Part shown: piece by piece, positions 16,767-24,569 of the stretch
Layout of the letters: each line of letters opens with the position of its first letter
Position numbering within the stretch: the first letter of the stretch is position 1
Assembly: GCA_035556515.1 (NCBI GenBank)
Contig: DATMEO010000164.1
Location: 1-39,565 of the forward strand
From: Gaiellasilicea sp035556515
Lineage (GTDB): Bacteria > Actinomycetota > Thermoleophilia > Gaiellales > Gaiellaceae
DNA length: 39,565 bases
Reading direction: 5' to 3'
The notes under the pieces: model-generated
The model's database searches: none
Told to the model about the DNA's origin: nothing
What the model saw: the letters and a program-made list of their open reading frames with translations, nothing else
Made by a program: the position numbers and the translations under genes

Positions 16767-17891
16767 TCAGGTCGCGCGTGAATGGGCCGGATCGGCCACG
16801 ATCCGCGCGTAGACCCGTTCGGTCGCCGCTCCCATCCGCTCGCGGGAATAGCGCTCTTCTGCCAGTGCCCGCCCAGCGGCGCCCATGCGTGCCGCCGCCG
16901 AGCCGTCCGCGAGCAGCGTCGCGAGGCTGCTCGAGAGCTCGTCCGCACGTCCCGGCGCGGTCACGAACCCGGTAACGCCGTCCTCGACGAGCTCGGGGAC
17001 GCCGCCCACGCTCGTCGCCACGACCGGGACGCCCGCCGCCATCGCCTCGATCACGGAGAGAGGACAGCCCTCGTAGTCGCTCGCGAGCACGACGCAGGCA
17101 GCCTCCGTGAGCAGTGCGGGCACGTCGTCGCGGACGCCGAGGAAGCGCGTCGAGTCCGCCACGCCGAGCTCGGTCGCGAGCCGCTCGGCGGCCGGCAGCC
17201 CGTCGCCGGCGCCGACGAGCCACAGCTCCGAGCCGGGAAGCCCGGCGTGTACGTCAGCGAACGCCCGCAGCACGAGGTCGTGCCGCTTCGGCGGCGCGAA
17301 GCGGCCGATCATCAGGATCCGGCCCGGCACGGGCATCGGCGGCGCCGCGAAGCGCGCCAGCTCCACCCCGTTCGGGATCACCTCGTAGGCCGCTCGGGAG
17401 GCGACCCCGCCCGTGAGCCCCGCATCGCGCTCGTCGGCGGAGAGCGTGATGATCGTCCGGCACCACCGCGCCGCAAGCCGCTCGAGCAGGAGATAGAGCC
17501 TGGCCGTGGCGCCGCCCGCTGACCAGAACGACCAGCCGTGAGGAGTGAAGACACAGCGGCTTCGGCGCCCGGTCAGCAGCGCGGCGAAGCGGATGAGAAA
17601 CCCGGCCTTCGCCGAGTGGCCGTGGACGACGTCGGCACCGCGGACGAGCCGCAACAGCGTCCGGAGCGTCCAGAGGTCGGCAGGGCGCGGCTGCCGGGCG
17701 GGTGAGATCGCGTGCAGCTCGACGGAGCTGCCTTCGAGCTCGCCCCAGAGAACCGACTCGCGCGGGCAGGCAAGTGCGATCCGGTAGCGCGCGGGATCGA
17801 ACGATCGCACCAGATCGAGGACGTGGTGGGGCACGCCCGAGTGCAGCGGCTGGCACGCGAGGAGCACCCGGATGGGGGTTGGACCCGTCAT
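16767..17891 (-). CDS. Glycosyltransferase family 4
   Basis: 374 residues, GT-B fold. The N-terminus is IRVLLACQPLHSGVPHHVLDLVRSF. ADVVHGHSAKAGFLIRFAA carries the conserved GHSAKAG motif of the capsular/EPS GT4 group. The donor domain has RILMIGRFAPPKRHDLVLRAF, LWLVGAGDGLPAAE and VLASDYEGCPLSVIEAMAAGVPVVATSVGGVPE with a complete EX7E motif. ATG at 17891 is a good match to the family start. It is divergent from the Wzz/BY-kinase gene and is followed on its own strand by a palindrome and the hydrolase gene, with which it may be co-transcribed if termination is incomplete. Confidence 0.92.
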   Translation of the reverse strand: MTGPTPIRVLLACQPLHSGVPHHVLDLVRSFDPARYRIALACPRESVLWGELEGSSVELHAISPARQPRPADLWTLRTLLRLVRGADVVHGHSAKAGFLIRFAALLTGRRSRCVFTPHGWSFWSAGGATARLYLLLERLAARWCRTIITLSADERDAGLTGGVASRAAYEVIPNGVELARFAAPPMPVPGRILMIGRFAPPKRHDLVLRAFADVHAGLPGSELWLVGAGDGLPAAERLATELGVADSTRFLGVRDDVPALLTEAACVVLASDYEGCPLSVIEAMAAGVPVVATSVGGVPELVEDGVTGFVTAPGRADELSSSLATLLADGSAAARMGAAGRALAEERYSRERMGAATERVYARIVADPAHSRAT

Positions 17892-17959
17892 GGGCAGGGG
17901 CTATTGTTGTCCAGCCGAGCGGCGCGGGCGACGGGCGGACGGAGAGCGGACGGAGAACA
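17892..17959. promoter_or_regulatory. Divergent promoter region, GT4 / Wzz-BY-kinase
   Basis: The 68 bases between two divergent genes contain CTATTGTTGT at 17901-17910, an AT-richer pocket with the -10-like TATTGT (17902-17907) on the plus strand. A purine-rich GGACGGAGAGCGGACGGAG stretch, with its last GGAG 6 nt before the GTG, serves as ribosome binding site for the plus-strand gene. No strong -35 is evident. Confidence 0.35.
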
Positions 17960-19306
17960 GTGGATCTCAACGAGCTGATCGGGGTGCTGTGGCGTCGCAA
18001 GTGGACGATTCTGTTCACGACCGCCGCCCTGATCCTCGCAGCCGCCGTCGCGCTCCGCGTGGTCACGCCGATCTACGAATCGACCTCGACGCTCGCCCTC
18101 AGCCCCACCGACGCGGAGCAGGGCCTGATCTTCTTCGGCATCTCGGATGCGGTCGTGCCCGTATACGCCGACGCGGCCACGTCCGGCGCGACGCGCGACG
18201 AGGCCGAGAGCCGCATCGGCGACCTCGCGACCATCAGCGTCCAGACGTTCAGCGGCACGCCGATCATCAAGCTGAGCGCGCGCGATCCCGACCCCGAGCT
18301 GGCGGCACGCTCCGCCCAGGCGGTCACGGAGGTCCTGCTCGAGCGCGCCGAGGACGACATCGGCATCAGCTCGCTGCAGCTGACGCAGCTCGACCGGCCC
18401 GTGGTCGCGACGGAGCCGGTGTTCCCGCGCACCCGGCTTGCGCTCGCAGTCGCCGTGCTGATCGGGCTCGCCTTCGGGATCGGCCTCGCGCTGCTGCGGG
18501 AGACCCTGACTACGAAGGTCGAGACCCCGGAGGAGCTCGGCCGCGTCTCGGATGCGCCCGTCTACGGCGAGATCCCAACCGAGCCGGCGATCGCGAGCTT
18601 CACCTCGCCGGAGGTGCTCGGGGAGAACCCCCTCTTACGCGGCGTCTCCGAAGCGCTGCGCGAGCTGCGGACGAACCTGCTCTTCTCCGAGGGAAGCCTC
18701 AGCTCGGTCGTGGTCACGAGTCCCGAGGGCAGCCACGGCAAGACGACGATCGCATTCGGCCTCGCCGTCACCGTCGCCCGCGCCGGCACGCGCACCGTCC
18801 TCGTCGATGGCGATCTGCGCCGCGGCCGCGTTCCCGAGCTGCTGGGCATCGAGCGGTCGCCCGGGCTGATGGAGGTGCTGAAGGGCACGCCGCTGGCGGA
18901 GGTCGTCCGGCACACCTCGCTCGAGACGCTCGACGTCGTCACGGGCGGACGCCGGGGCGGCGACCCCGGCGAGCTGCTCACGTCCGAGTTCCCGCTCATC
19001 CTCGAGGCGCTGCAGAAGAAGTACGAGGCGGTGATCATCGACGCGACGCCGCTCGTCCCGATCAGCGACGCCCGGATCATGGCGCGCTACGCGAACGCCG
19101 TGATCGTCGTCGCGAACGCCGGCACGGCAACGCGCCGGCAGATCAAGCGTGCGCTCGAGCGGCTCTCGCTGATCTCGCTCGAGCCGACGGCCGTCGTGCT
19201 CAACAACTACAAGGCACCCGGCGGCACGAGCTACTACGCGCTGCCCGAGGAGATCGCGCAGATCCGTAAGTCCCGGCGGCGCGCCCGCCTCGTCGGCCGC
19301 CGCTGA
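17960..19306 (+). CDS. Wzz-type chain-length protein fused to BY-kinase (CapB/CpsD-like)
   Basis: 448 residues from GTG 17960 (DLNELIGVLWRRKW). The N-terminal Wzz domain has TM1 at about 17-36 and TM2 at about 157-178, with the extracytoplasmic loop between. The cytoplasmic kinase domain has Walker A SPEGSHGKTT at about 254-263, Walker A' VLVDGDLRRGRV and Walker B AVIIDATPLVP. BY-kinases usually show GxGKT with Glu or Ser at the position where His is found here, and the C-terminal tyrosine cluster is small (SYYALP only). The protein should set chain length and autophosphorylate; the phosphatase at 23793 is its likely partner. The frame is open upstream into the divergent gene, but the GGAG site before GTG fixes this start. 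Confidence 0.88.
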   Translation: MDLNELIGVLWRRKWTILFTTAALILAAAVALRVVTPIYESTSTLALSPTDAEQGLIFFGISDAVVPVYADAATSGATRDEAESRIGDLATISVQTFSGTPIIKLSARDPDPELAARSAQAVTEVLLERAEDDIGISSLQLTQLDRPVVATEPVFPRTRLALAVAVLIGLAFGIGLALLRETLTTKVETPEELGRVSDAPVYGEIPTEPAIASFTSPEVLGENPLLRGVSEALRELRTNLLFSEGSLSSVVVTSPEGSHGKTTIAFGLAVTVARAGTRTVLVDGDLRRGRVPELLGIERSPGLMEVLKGTPLAEVVRHTSLETLDVVTGGRRGGDPGELLTSEFPLILEALQKKYEAVIIDATPLVPISDARIMARYANAVIVVANAGTATRRQIKRALERLSLISLEPTAVVLNNYKAPGGTSYYALPEEIAQIRKSRRRARLVGRR

Positions 19307-19308
19307 GA

Positions 19309-20655
19309 ATGTCCTTCGCCCCGCAGGAGCGGCCGCATCCGTTCAGCGAGCGGCCCTTCCTCGGCATCGTCGTCGCGACGCTGCTGGCGGTGCCGCTGCT
19401 GGGGGTCGTCATGTTCTCGACGGCGGCGAGCCCGACCGAGACTCTCATTGCGCTGGCCGCGCTCGCAACGGTCGCCGTCCTGCTGCTCCGGGTCGAGATT
19501 GCGCTCCTCGTCCTCGTCGCCGCCGGTGCGCTCGAGGAGGCGTTCCAGATCAGCTCGAATCCTCAGCTGACGATGACGAAGGTCGCGGGCGCGATCTGCT
19601 TCGCGAGCTTCGCCCGCTATGCGCTGATTTCGCGCCGCCCGCTCCTGCTCGACCGCAGCCACGCGGTCGTGGTCGGGCTCCTGCTCGTCGCCCTCGCCTC
19701 GACCGTGCAGGCGTTCGACACCTCGATCGCGGTGACGACGACGACGCGCTACGCGAGCTTCGTCGCGCTCTATGTGATCGTCTCGCAGTTCGTCGGCGCG
19801 CACGTGCTCCAGCGCCGGATCGCGTGGGTGCTGACGCTCGCCTCCGCAGCCGCGGCGGTGATCGCGCTCCAGAGCTACTTCGCAGGGGACACCGTCGTCG
19901 CGACGCTGCCGTACGCGAACCCGAGCGACTTCGCGTTCATTCTCGCGACCACCGTGCCGCTCTCGTTCTGGCTGCTCGGCGCCTCCCCGCGCTGGCGGAT
20001 TCCCCTGCTCGCCGTGATCGGGCTGATCCTGGCCGCGACCGTGCTGAGCCTCTCGCGTGGGACGATCGTCGGGCTCGCTGCGGGGATGGCGTGGATGGTC
20101 TTCGTCGACCGGCGCCACGTCCGCCTCGTGCTCGGGGGTGGCCTGCTCGCGCTCCTCGTCGCGCTGCTCGTGATCCGCAGCGACCCCTCCCGCTTCGAGA
20201 CCGCGCTCCTCTACAAGGAGAAGGTCGCCGACTACAACGTCACCACCCGCTACGACGCCTGGTCGGCGGCCGCCGAGCTCGCCGTCGAGAAGCCGCTGCT
20301 CGGCGTCGGGCCGGGGAATTTTCGCTTCTACTACAACGAGCTCACGGACCGCCCCGCCGGAACGCACAACCTCTACGTTGCCCACAACGCCTATCTCGAC
20401 GTCGCAGCCGAGCTCGGCATCCTCGGCATGGTTCTGTTCCTGCTCTACCTTGCGATGATCATGGGCAGGCTGACCGTCGCCGCCCAGCGCGGCTACGGGC
20501 CGCCGGGATACGCCCGCGCGCTGCGCGTCTCACTCGTGATCGCGCTCGTAGCCGCCGTCTTCGTCTCCGAGCAGTACTACCCGCCGTTCTGGCTGCTCGG
20601 AGGGCTCGCGACGGCCGTCTGGGCCGAGAGCCGACGCGCGCAGCGGGAGCACTGA
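19309..20655 (+). CDS. O-antigen ligase/polymerase (Wzy-like)
   Basis: 448 residues with about 11-12 membrane helices. The Wzy_C/ligase signature is seen in AVEKPLLGVGPGNFRFYYNE followed by THNLYVAHNAYLDVAAELGILG, where HN and the loop before it are the conserved external catalytic region. VLSLSRGTIVGLAAG gives the upstream conserved SRG motif. It probably polymerises undecaprenyl-linked repeat units on the outer membrane face. ATG 19309 lies two bases after the kinase-gene stop, and the next gene starts one base after its own stop, so it is the second gene of a six-gene unit. It is more canonical than the larger homologue at 5490, which has a TPR tail. Confidence 0.9.
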   Translation: MSFAPQERPHPFSERPFLGIVVATLLAVPLLGVVMFSTAASPTETLIALAALATVAVLLLRVEIALLVLVAAGALEEAFQISSNPQLTMTKVAGAICFASFARYALISRRPLLLDRSHAVVVGLLLVALASTVQAFDTSIAVTTTTRYASFVALYVIVSQFVGAHVLQRRIAWVLTLASAAAAVIALQSYFAGDTVVATLPYANPSDFAFILATTVPLSFWLLGASPRWRIPLLAVIGLILAATVLSLSRGTIVGLAAGMAWMVFVDRRHVRLVLGGGLLALLVALLVIRSDPSRFETALLYKEKVADYNVTTRYDAWSAAAELAVEKPLLGVGPGNFRFYYNELTDRPAGTHNLYVAHNAYLDVAAELGILGMVLFLLYLAMIMGRLTVAAQRGYGPPGYARALRVSLVIALVAAVFVSEQYYPPFWLLGGLATAVWAESRRAQREH

Positions 20656-20656
20656 C

Positions 20657-21760
20657 CTGCGCGTCGTCTACGTCTCCACGCTCGAGCGGGGCGGGCCGGT
20701 CTCGCACGTGCGCGACCTCGCCCCCGCGATGGCCGCCGCGGGTGTCGACGTCCACGTCGTCGTCGCAAACGACCGGATCGCGAGCGAGTTCCGCAAGCTC
20801 GGGGTCGATGCCTCGGTCGCGTCGATGCGGCACAAGTTCGACGCGCGCGGCGCCGCCCGAGCCTGGCCGGCGCTCGCGGGCGCCGATGTCGTGCACACGC
20901 ACGATCGCCGGGCGGGCTTGCTCGCACGGCCACAGGCCCGACTGCGCGGCGCGGCGTCGGTGCACACGCTGCACGGCGTCCCGGAGGAGCTGTCGATCCG
21001 GGTCGGCCGCACAGGCGATCCGGTTCAGCCCGGGGTCTCACCCGCCAGGATCGCGTGGCTGCGACATGGCATCGTCCGGATCGAGGCGCTGCTCAGCCAC
21101 CTCGGCACGGTCGTCGTCCCCTCGCAGGCGCTCGCCCTCTTCCTCGCACGACACGGGTTCCCACGCGGCCGCATGCACGTGATCCCCTACGGCGTCGAGC
21201 CGCACGCCGTCGAGGCCCGGCCGGTGCGCGAGCCTCCGGTCTTCGGCACAGCCGCGAATCTCGAGTACCACAAGGGAATCGAGCTCCTGCTGGCGGCGGC
21301 GGCCCGGGTAGACCCGCCGCCGGCGCTCGAGATCTACGGCGACGGCTCGGCCCACGCCCGGCTCGAAGCCGAGGCGGCGCGCCTCGGGCTCACCACGCGG
21401 TTCCACGGCTTCGATCCCGACTTCCGCTCGAGGCTCGGCGAGCTCGACGTGTTCGTCCTGCCCACGCGCGGCGACAATCTGCCCGTGTCGATCCTGGAGG
21501 CGATGGCCGGCGGGCTCCCCGTGATCGCCACGCGCGTCGGCGGCATCCCCGAGCAGGTCGAGGACGGGGCGACCGGCTACCTCGTCGAGCCCGACGACGT
21601 CGACGGGCTGGCGGACGCGATCGGAAAGCTCGCATCCGACCCGGCGCGACGGGAGGCGTTCGGACGTGCCGGCGCGGAGAAGCTCGAGCGCGAGTTCAGC
21701 TCCGCCTCGGTTGCAAGCCGGCTGCTCGAGCTGTACGAGCGCGTCGCGCCGGGGCGCTGA
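20657..21760 (+). CDS. Glycosyltransferase family 4, apparent CTG start
   Basis: From CTG 20657 the product has 367 residues and begins LRVVYVSTLERGGPVSHVRDL, the expected first strand and glycine loop of a GT4 enzyme. GGGAG at 20645-20649 lies 7 nt upstream. No ATG, GTG or TTG exists in frame between the previous stop and GTG 20708, which would remove that strand. The donor domain shows VFGTAANLEYHKGIELLLAAA, LEIYGDGSAHARLE, RFHGFDPDFRSRLGELDVF and LPTRGDNLPVSILEAMAGGLPVIA. Here the first Glu of EX7E is Asp, a variant known in some GT4 proteins. It belongs to the run of glycosyltransferase genes after the Wzy-like gene; donor and acceptor are unknown. Confidence 0.88.
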   Translation: MRVVYVSTLERGGPVSHVRDLAPAMAAAGVDVHVVVANDRIASEFRKLGVDASVASMRHKFDARGAARAWPALAGADVVHTHDRRAGLLARPQARLRGAASVHTLHGVPEELSIRVGRTGDPVQPGVSPARIAWLRHGIVRIEALLSHLGTVVVPSQALALFLARHGFPRGRMHVIPYGVEPHAVEARPVREPPVFGTAANLEYHKGIELLLAAAARVDPPPALEIYGDGSAHARLEAEAARLGLTTRFHGFDPDFRSRLGELDVFVLPTRGDNLPVSILEAMAGGLPVIATRVGGIPEQVEDGATGYLVEPDDVDGLADAIGKLASDPARREAFGRAGAEKLEREFSSASVASRLLELYERVAPGR

Positions 21761-21763
21761 GAC

Positions 21764-22822
21764 ATGCGGATCCTGCACGTGATCCAGGAGTTGCGGACGG
21801 GCGGCGCCGAGCGCGTCGTCGCCTCGCTCGTCCGCGGCGCGACCGAGCGCGGCCACGAGGTCGCGGTCGCGGCCGCGCCCGGAGCCGTCGCGGACGAGCT
21901 CGGCCTGCGCCCGTTCCCGCTGCCGCTGCTCGAGCGCCGTCCCTGGCGAGTCCCGCTCGGAGCCTGGCGCGTCCTCCACGCGATCCGAGAGTTCCGCCCC
22001 GATGTCGTGCACGCGCAGAATCCGGCGATGGCGCTCCTCGTCGCGCTCGCCACCCTCCGCGGCCGCCGGCCGGCTGCGCTCGTAAGCGTCCACGGCGTGC
22101 CCGAGTCCGACTACCGGGCGACGGCGAGGCTGCTGCGTGCGGCCGGGCTGCCCGTCGTCGCGTGCGGGCCCGGCGTCGAGAGCGGGCTTACGGAGGCCGG
22201 TTTCTCGTGCGTCGGGACGATCACGAACGCTGTCCCTCCCCCGCCGAAGCCACGTGACCGCCCCGAGCTCGAGCGCGAGCTCGGGATCCGCTCGGGCACC
22301 CGGCTCGTCGTGGCGGTCGGCCGGCTCGTGCCGGTCAAGAATCACGCGCTCGCGATCCAAGCGATCGCGAGCGTGCCCGACGCGACGCTGGCGATCGTCG
22401 GCGAAGGGCCGCTGCACGAGCAGCTGGCCGGGCAGGCAGCCTCGCTCGGAGTCGCGGACCGGGTCGTGCTCACCGGCCTGCGCGCCGACGCACGCGCGAT
22501 CATGGGCGCCGCCGACGCCGTCGTCGTCCCCTCGGTCGGCGAAGGGCTGCCGCTGGTCGCGCTCGAGGCGCTCGCCGCGCGCGCGCCGGTCGTCGCCACT
22601 TCCGTGCGCGGCATCCGCGAGCTGCTGACGGACGAGCGCAACAGCCTGCTCGTGCCGGCCGGAGACGCGGATGCGCTGGCCGCGGCGCTCCGGCGCGTGC
22701 TCGAGGACGATGCGCTCGCCGCGCGGCTCGCGCAGGCGGGAGCCGAGCTCGTCGCGCCGTATACCGAGACACGCATGGTCGAGAGCTACCTGAGCCTCTA
22801 CGAGCGGCTGGTCGCGCAGTGA
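21764..22822 (+). CDS. Glycosyltransferase family 4
   Basis: 352 residues. It begins MRILHVIQELRTGGAERVVASLVRG, the classic GT4 N-terminus with the GGAE loop. The donor domain has RLVVAVGRLVPVKNHALAIQAI, LAIVGEGPLHEQL and VVVPSVGEGLPLVALEALAARAPVVA with a full EX7E motif. ATG 21764 is three bases after the stop of the previous GT4 gene. The last four bases form GTGA with the start of the GT2 gene, so the two are probably translated together. Confidence 0.93.
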   Translation: MRILHVIQELRTGGAERVVASLVRGATERGHEVAVAAAPGAVADELGLRPFPLPLLERRPWRVPLGAWRVLHAIREFRPDVVHAQNPAMALLVALATLRGRRPAALVSVHGVPESDYRATARLLRAAGLPVVACGPGVESGLTEAGFSCVGTITNAVPPPPKPRDRPELERELGIRSGTRLVVAVGRLVPVKNHALAIQAIASVPDATLAIVGEGPLHEQLAGQAASLGVADRVVLTGLRADARAIMGAADAVVVPSVGEGLPLVALEALAARAPVVATSVRGIRELLTDERNSLLVPAGDADALAAALRRVLEDDALAARLAQAGAELVAPYTETRMVESYLSLYERLVAQ

Positions 22823-23796
22823 ACCCCCCAGCGAGCCCGCGGGTCTCCGTCGTGATGCCCGCGTACCAGGCAGCCTGGTCGATCGGCGCCGCCGCCAGCT
22901 CCGTGCTCTGGCAGAGCTACCGCGACCTCGAGCTCGTCGTGGTCGACGACGGCTCGACCGACCGGACGGCCGAGATCGTCGAGGCGCTGGAGGGGCCGGT
23001 GCGCCTGATCCGGCAGGAAAACCAGGGGGTGGCGGCCGCGCGCAACCGCGGCATCGAGTCCGCCACGGGCGAGCTGATCGCCTTCTGCGACGCCGACGAC
23101 CTCTGGTTCGCCGAGCATCTCGAGGCGCTCCTCGGCGTCTACGAACGGGCCGGCGGGATCGCCACCTCGAACTGCTACTGGCTCTTCCCGCGCGGCATCC
23201 ACCCCTCCCGGACGCGGTACAAGGGCCGCTTCCCGGCCCCCGGGCGGCAGCGACAGGCGATCCTGGAGCAGAACTTCGTCTCGACGATGTCCCTCTTCCC
23301 GCGCTCGCTGGTCGACTCAATCGGCCCGTTCGACGAGAGCCTGCGCCGCGCCGAGGACTGGGACTTCTGGCTGCGGGCGATCTACGCCGGACAACGCGTC
23401 TCGCTCCAGCGGCAGCCGCTCGCGCTCTACCGGTGGGGCGCGACCGGGCTCTCGTCCGGCTGGCGCGAGATGGACGCCGACATCGAGGTGATCTTCGAGG
23501 GGCTCGAGCAGCGCGTCGAGCTGACCGAGGACGAGCGCGCCTACGTCGGCCGGCGGCGCGCCGGGCCGGGGCCGCGCGTACTCGGCCGCGAAGGCGATGC
23601 CGCACTTCGCGAGGGCAGCTACCGAGAGGCCGCACGCGCATATGCCGAGGCGGCGCAGCTGTGCCCCGCCGAGCGCCCGCTTGTCTGGAAGGCGCGGGTG
23701 CTTCGGGCGGCGCCCTGGCTCACCGGCCCGCTCGTGCGGGCGCGGCAGCTGCGGATCGAGGACGAAATGGGCATCGAAGAAGGGCATCAGCGATGA
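22819..23796 (+). CDS. Glycosyltransferase family 2
   Basis: 325 residues. RVSVVMPAYQAAWSIGAAASSVL and LVVVDDGSTDRTAEIVEAL form the nucleotide-binding half. AARNRGIESATGELIAFCDADDLWF supplies the DXD-type motif near 88-92, and RAEDWDFWLRAIYAG is in the acceptor half. A C-terminal stretch (LGREGDAALREGSYREAARAYAEAAQL) looks like a single TPR-type helical hairpin. The GTG start overlaps the previous stop, and the TGA overlaps the ATG of the phosphatase gene (ATGA). Confidence 0.93.
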   Translation: MNPPASPRVSVVMPAYQAAWSIGAAASSVLWQSYRDLELVVVDDGSTDRTAEIVEALEGPVRLIRQENQGVAAARNRGIESATGELIAFCDADDLWFAEHLEALLGVYERAGGIATSNCYWLFPRGIHPSRTRYKGRFPAPGRQRQAILEQNFVSTMSLFPRSLVDSIGPFDESLRRAEDWDFWLRAIYAGQRVSLQRQPLALYRWGATGLSSGWREMDADIEVIFEGLEQRVELTEDERAYVGRRRAGPGPRVLGREGDAALREGSYREAARAYAEAAQLCPAERPLVWKARVLRAAPWLTGPLVRARQLRIEDEMGIEEGHQR

Positions 23797-24569
23797 GCGA
23801 GCCGCACGACACCTTCCACGTCTTCTTCATCTGCACGGGCAACCGCTTCCGCAGCGTGCTCGCCGAGCACCGGCTCCGACAGGCGACCGCCGGGCTACCG
23901 GTGCGCGTGTCCTCGCTCGGCACGCTCGACGAGCCCGGGATACCGGCGCTGGCGGACGCGATCGAGCTCGGCGCCGGCGCGGGCCTCGACCTCGCAGAGC
24001 ATCGCTCGCGTCCGCTGCGGGGCGAGGACCTGCACGCCGCCGATCTCGTCGTCGGCTTCGAGCGCAATCACGTCGCCGCAGCCGTTGTCGAGGCCGGCGC
24101 TCCCCGGGAGAAGACCTTCGGCGCCTACGAGCTCGTCGAGCTGCTCGCGCGAATCGAGTCCCCGGGCGACCTCTCGGTTCCGGAGCGGGCGCGGAACGCG
24201 GTCGCTCGTGCGAACGCGGCGCGGCGCGAGGGCAAGCGGCCGTTCCGTGAGCTCTCCGATCCGGTCGGCCGCGGCAGGCCGTTCGCAGCCGACACGGCGG
24301 CGCAGGTCGGCGACCAGGTGGCACGGATCGCGTTCGGGCTGTTCGGAGCCGGTCCCGCAGCGGCGGCGGCACCAACGACCCCGTCCGCCGCCGGTCACCT
24401 CCTCTTCGTCTGGGCGCCTGCGGGCTGGAGGCTGGAGCAGCGCGACGGCGAGCCGCCCGCGGTCGGCGACATCGTCGAGGTCGAGGGCGCGACGCTGATC
24501 GTCACCGCCGTCGGTCCGTCGCCGCTGCCCGGCGATCGCCGCCGCTGCGGCTATACGCAACCTCGCTAG
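23793..24569 (+). CDS. Low-molecular-weight protein-tyrosine phosphatase-like protein with C-terminal extension
   Basis: From ATG 23793 (MSEPHDTFHVFFICTGNRFRS) the product has 258 residues. The P-loop is CTGNRFRS (CX5RS) at about residues 14-21. ELSDPVGRGR near residue 160 could correspond to the DP acid loop. The usual family length is about 150-190 residues. Here an alanine-rich linker and about 60 extra residues follow (LLFVWAPAGWRLEQRDGEPP, then VGDIVEVEGATLIVTAVGPS), possibly a small beta domain I do not recognise. In capsule loci such phosphatases dephosphorylate the BY-kinase, encoded here five genes upstream in the same run. The frame is open upstream inside the GT2 gene; the ATGA overlap supports this start. 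The stop shares CTAG with the convergent gene. Confidence 0.85.
   Translation: MSEPHDTFHVFFICTGNRFRSVLAEHRLRQATAGLPVRVSSLGTLDEPGIPALADAIELGAGAGLDLAEHRSRPLRGEDLHAADLVVGFERNHVAAAVVEAGAPREKTFGAYELVELLARIESPGDLSVPERARNAVARANAARREGKRPFRELSDPVGRGRPFAADTAAQVGDQVARIAFGLFGAGPAAAAAPTTPSAAGHLLFVWAPAGWRLEQRDGEPPAVGDIVEVEGATLIVTAVGPSPLPGDRRRCGYTQPR

Noticed and set aside
14126..16948. Minus-strand open frame of 940 codons
   Set aside because: It overlaps a clear GT4 gene, the hydrolase gene and a third gene in the wrong frame; low-complexity R/A/G-rich translation.
21038..23641. Minus-strand open frame of 867 codons
   Set aside because: Antisense to two GT4 genes and a GT2 gene with intact motifs; composition is of the shadow type.
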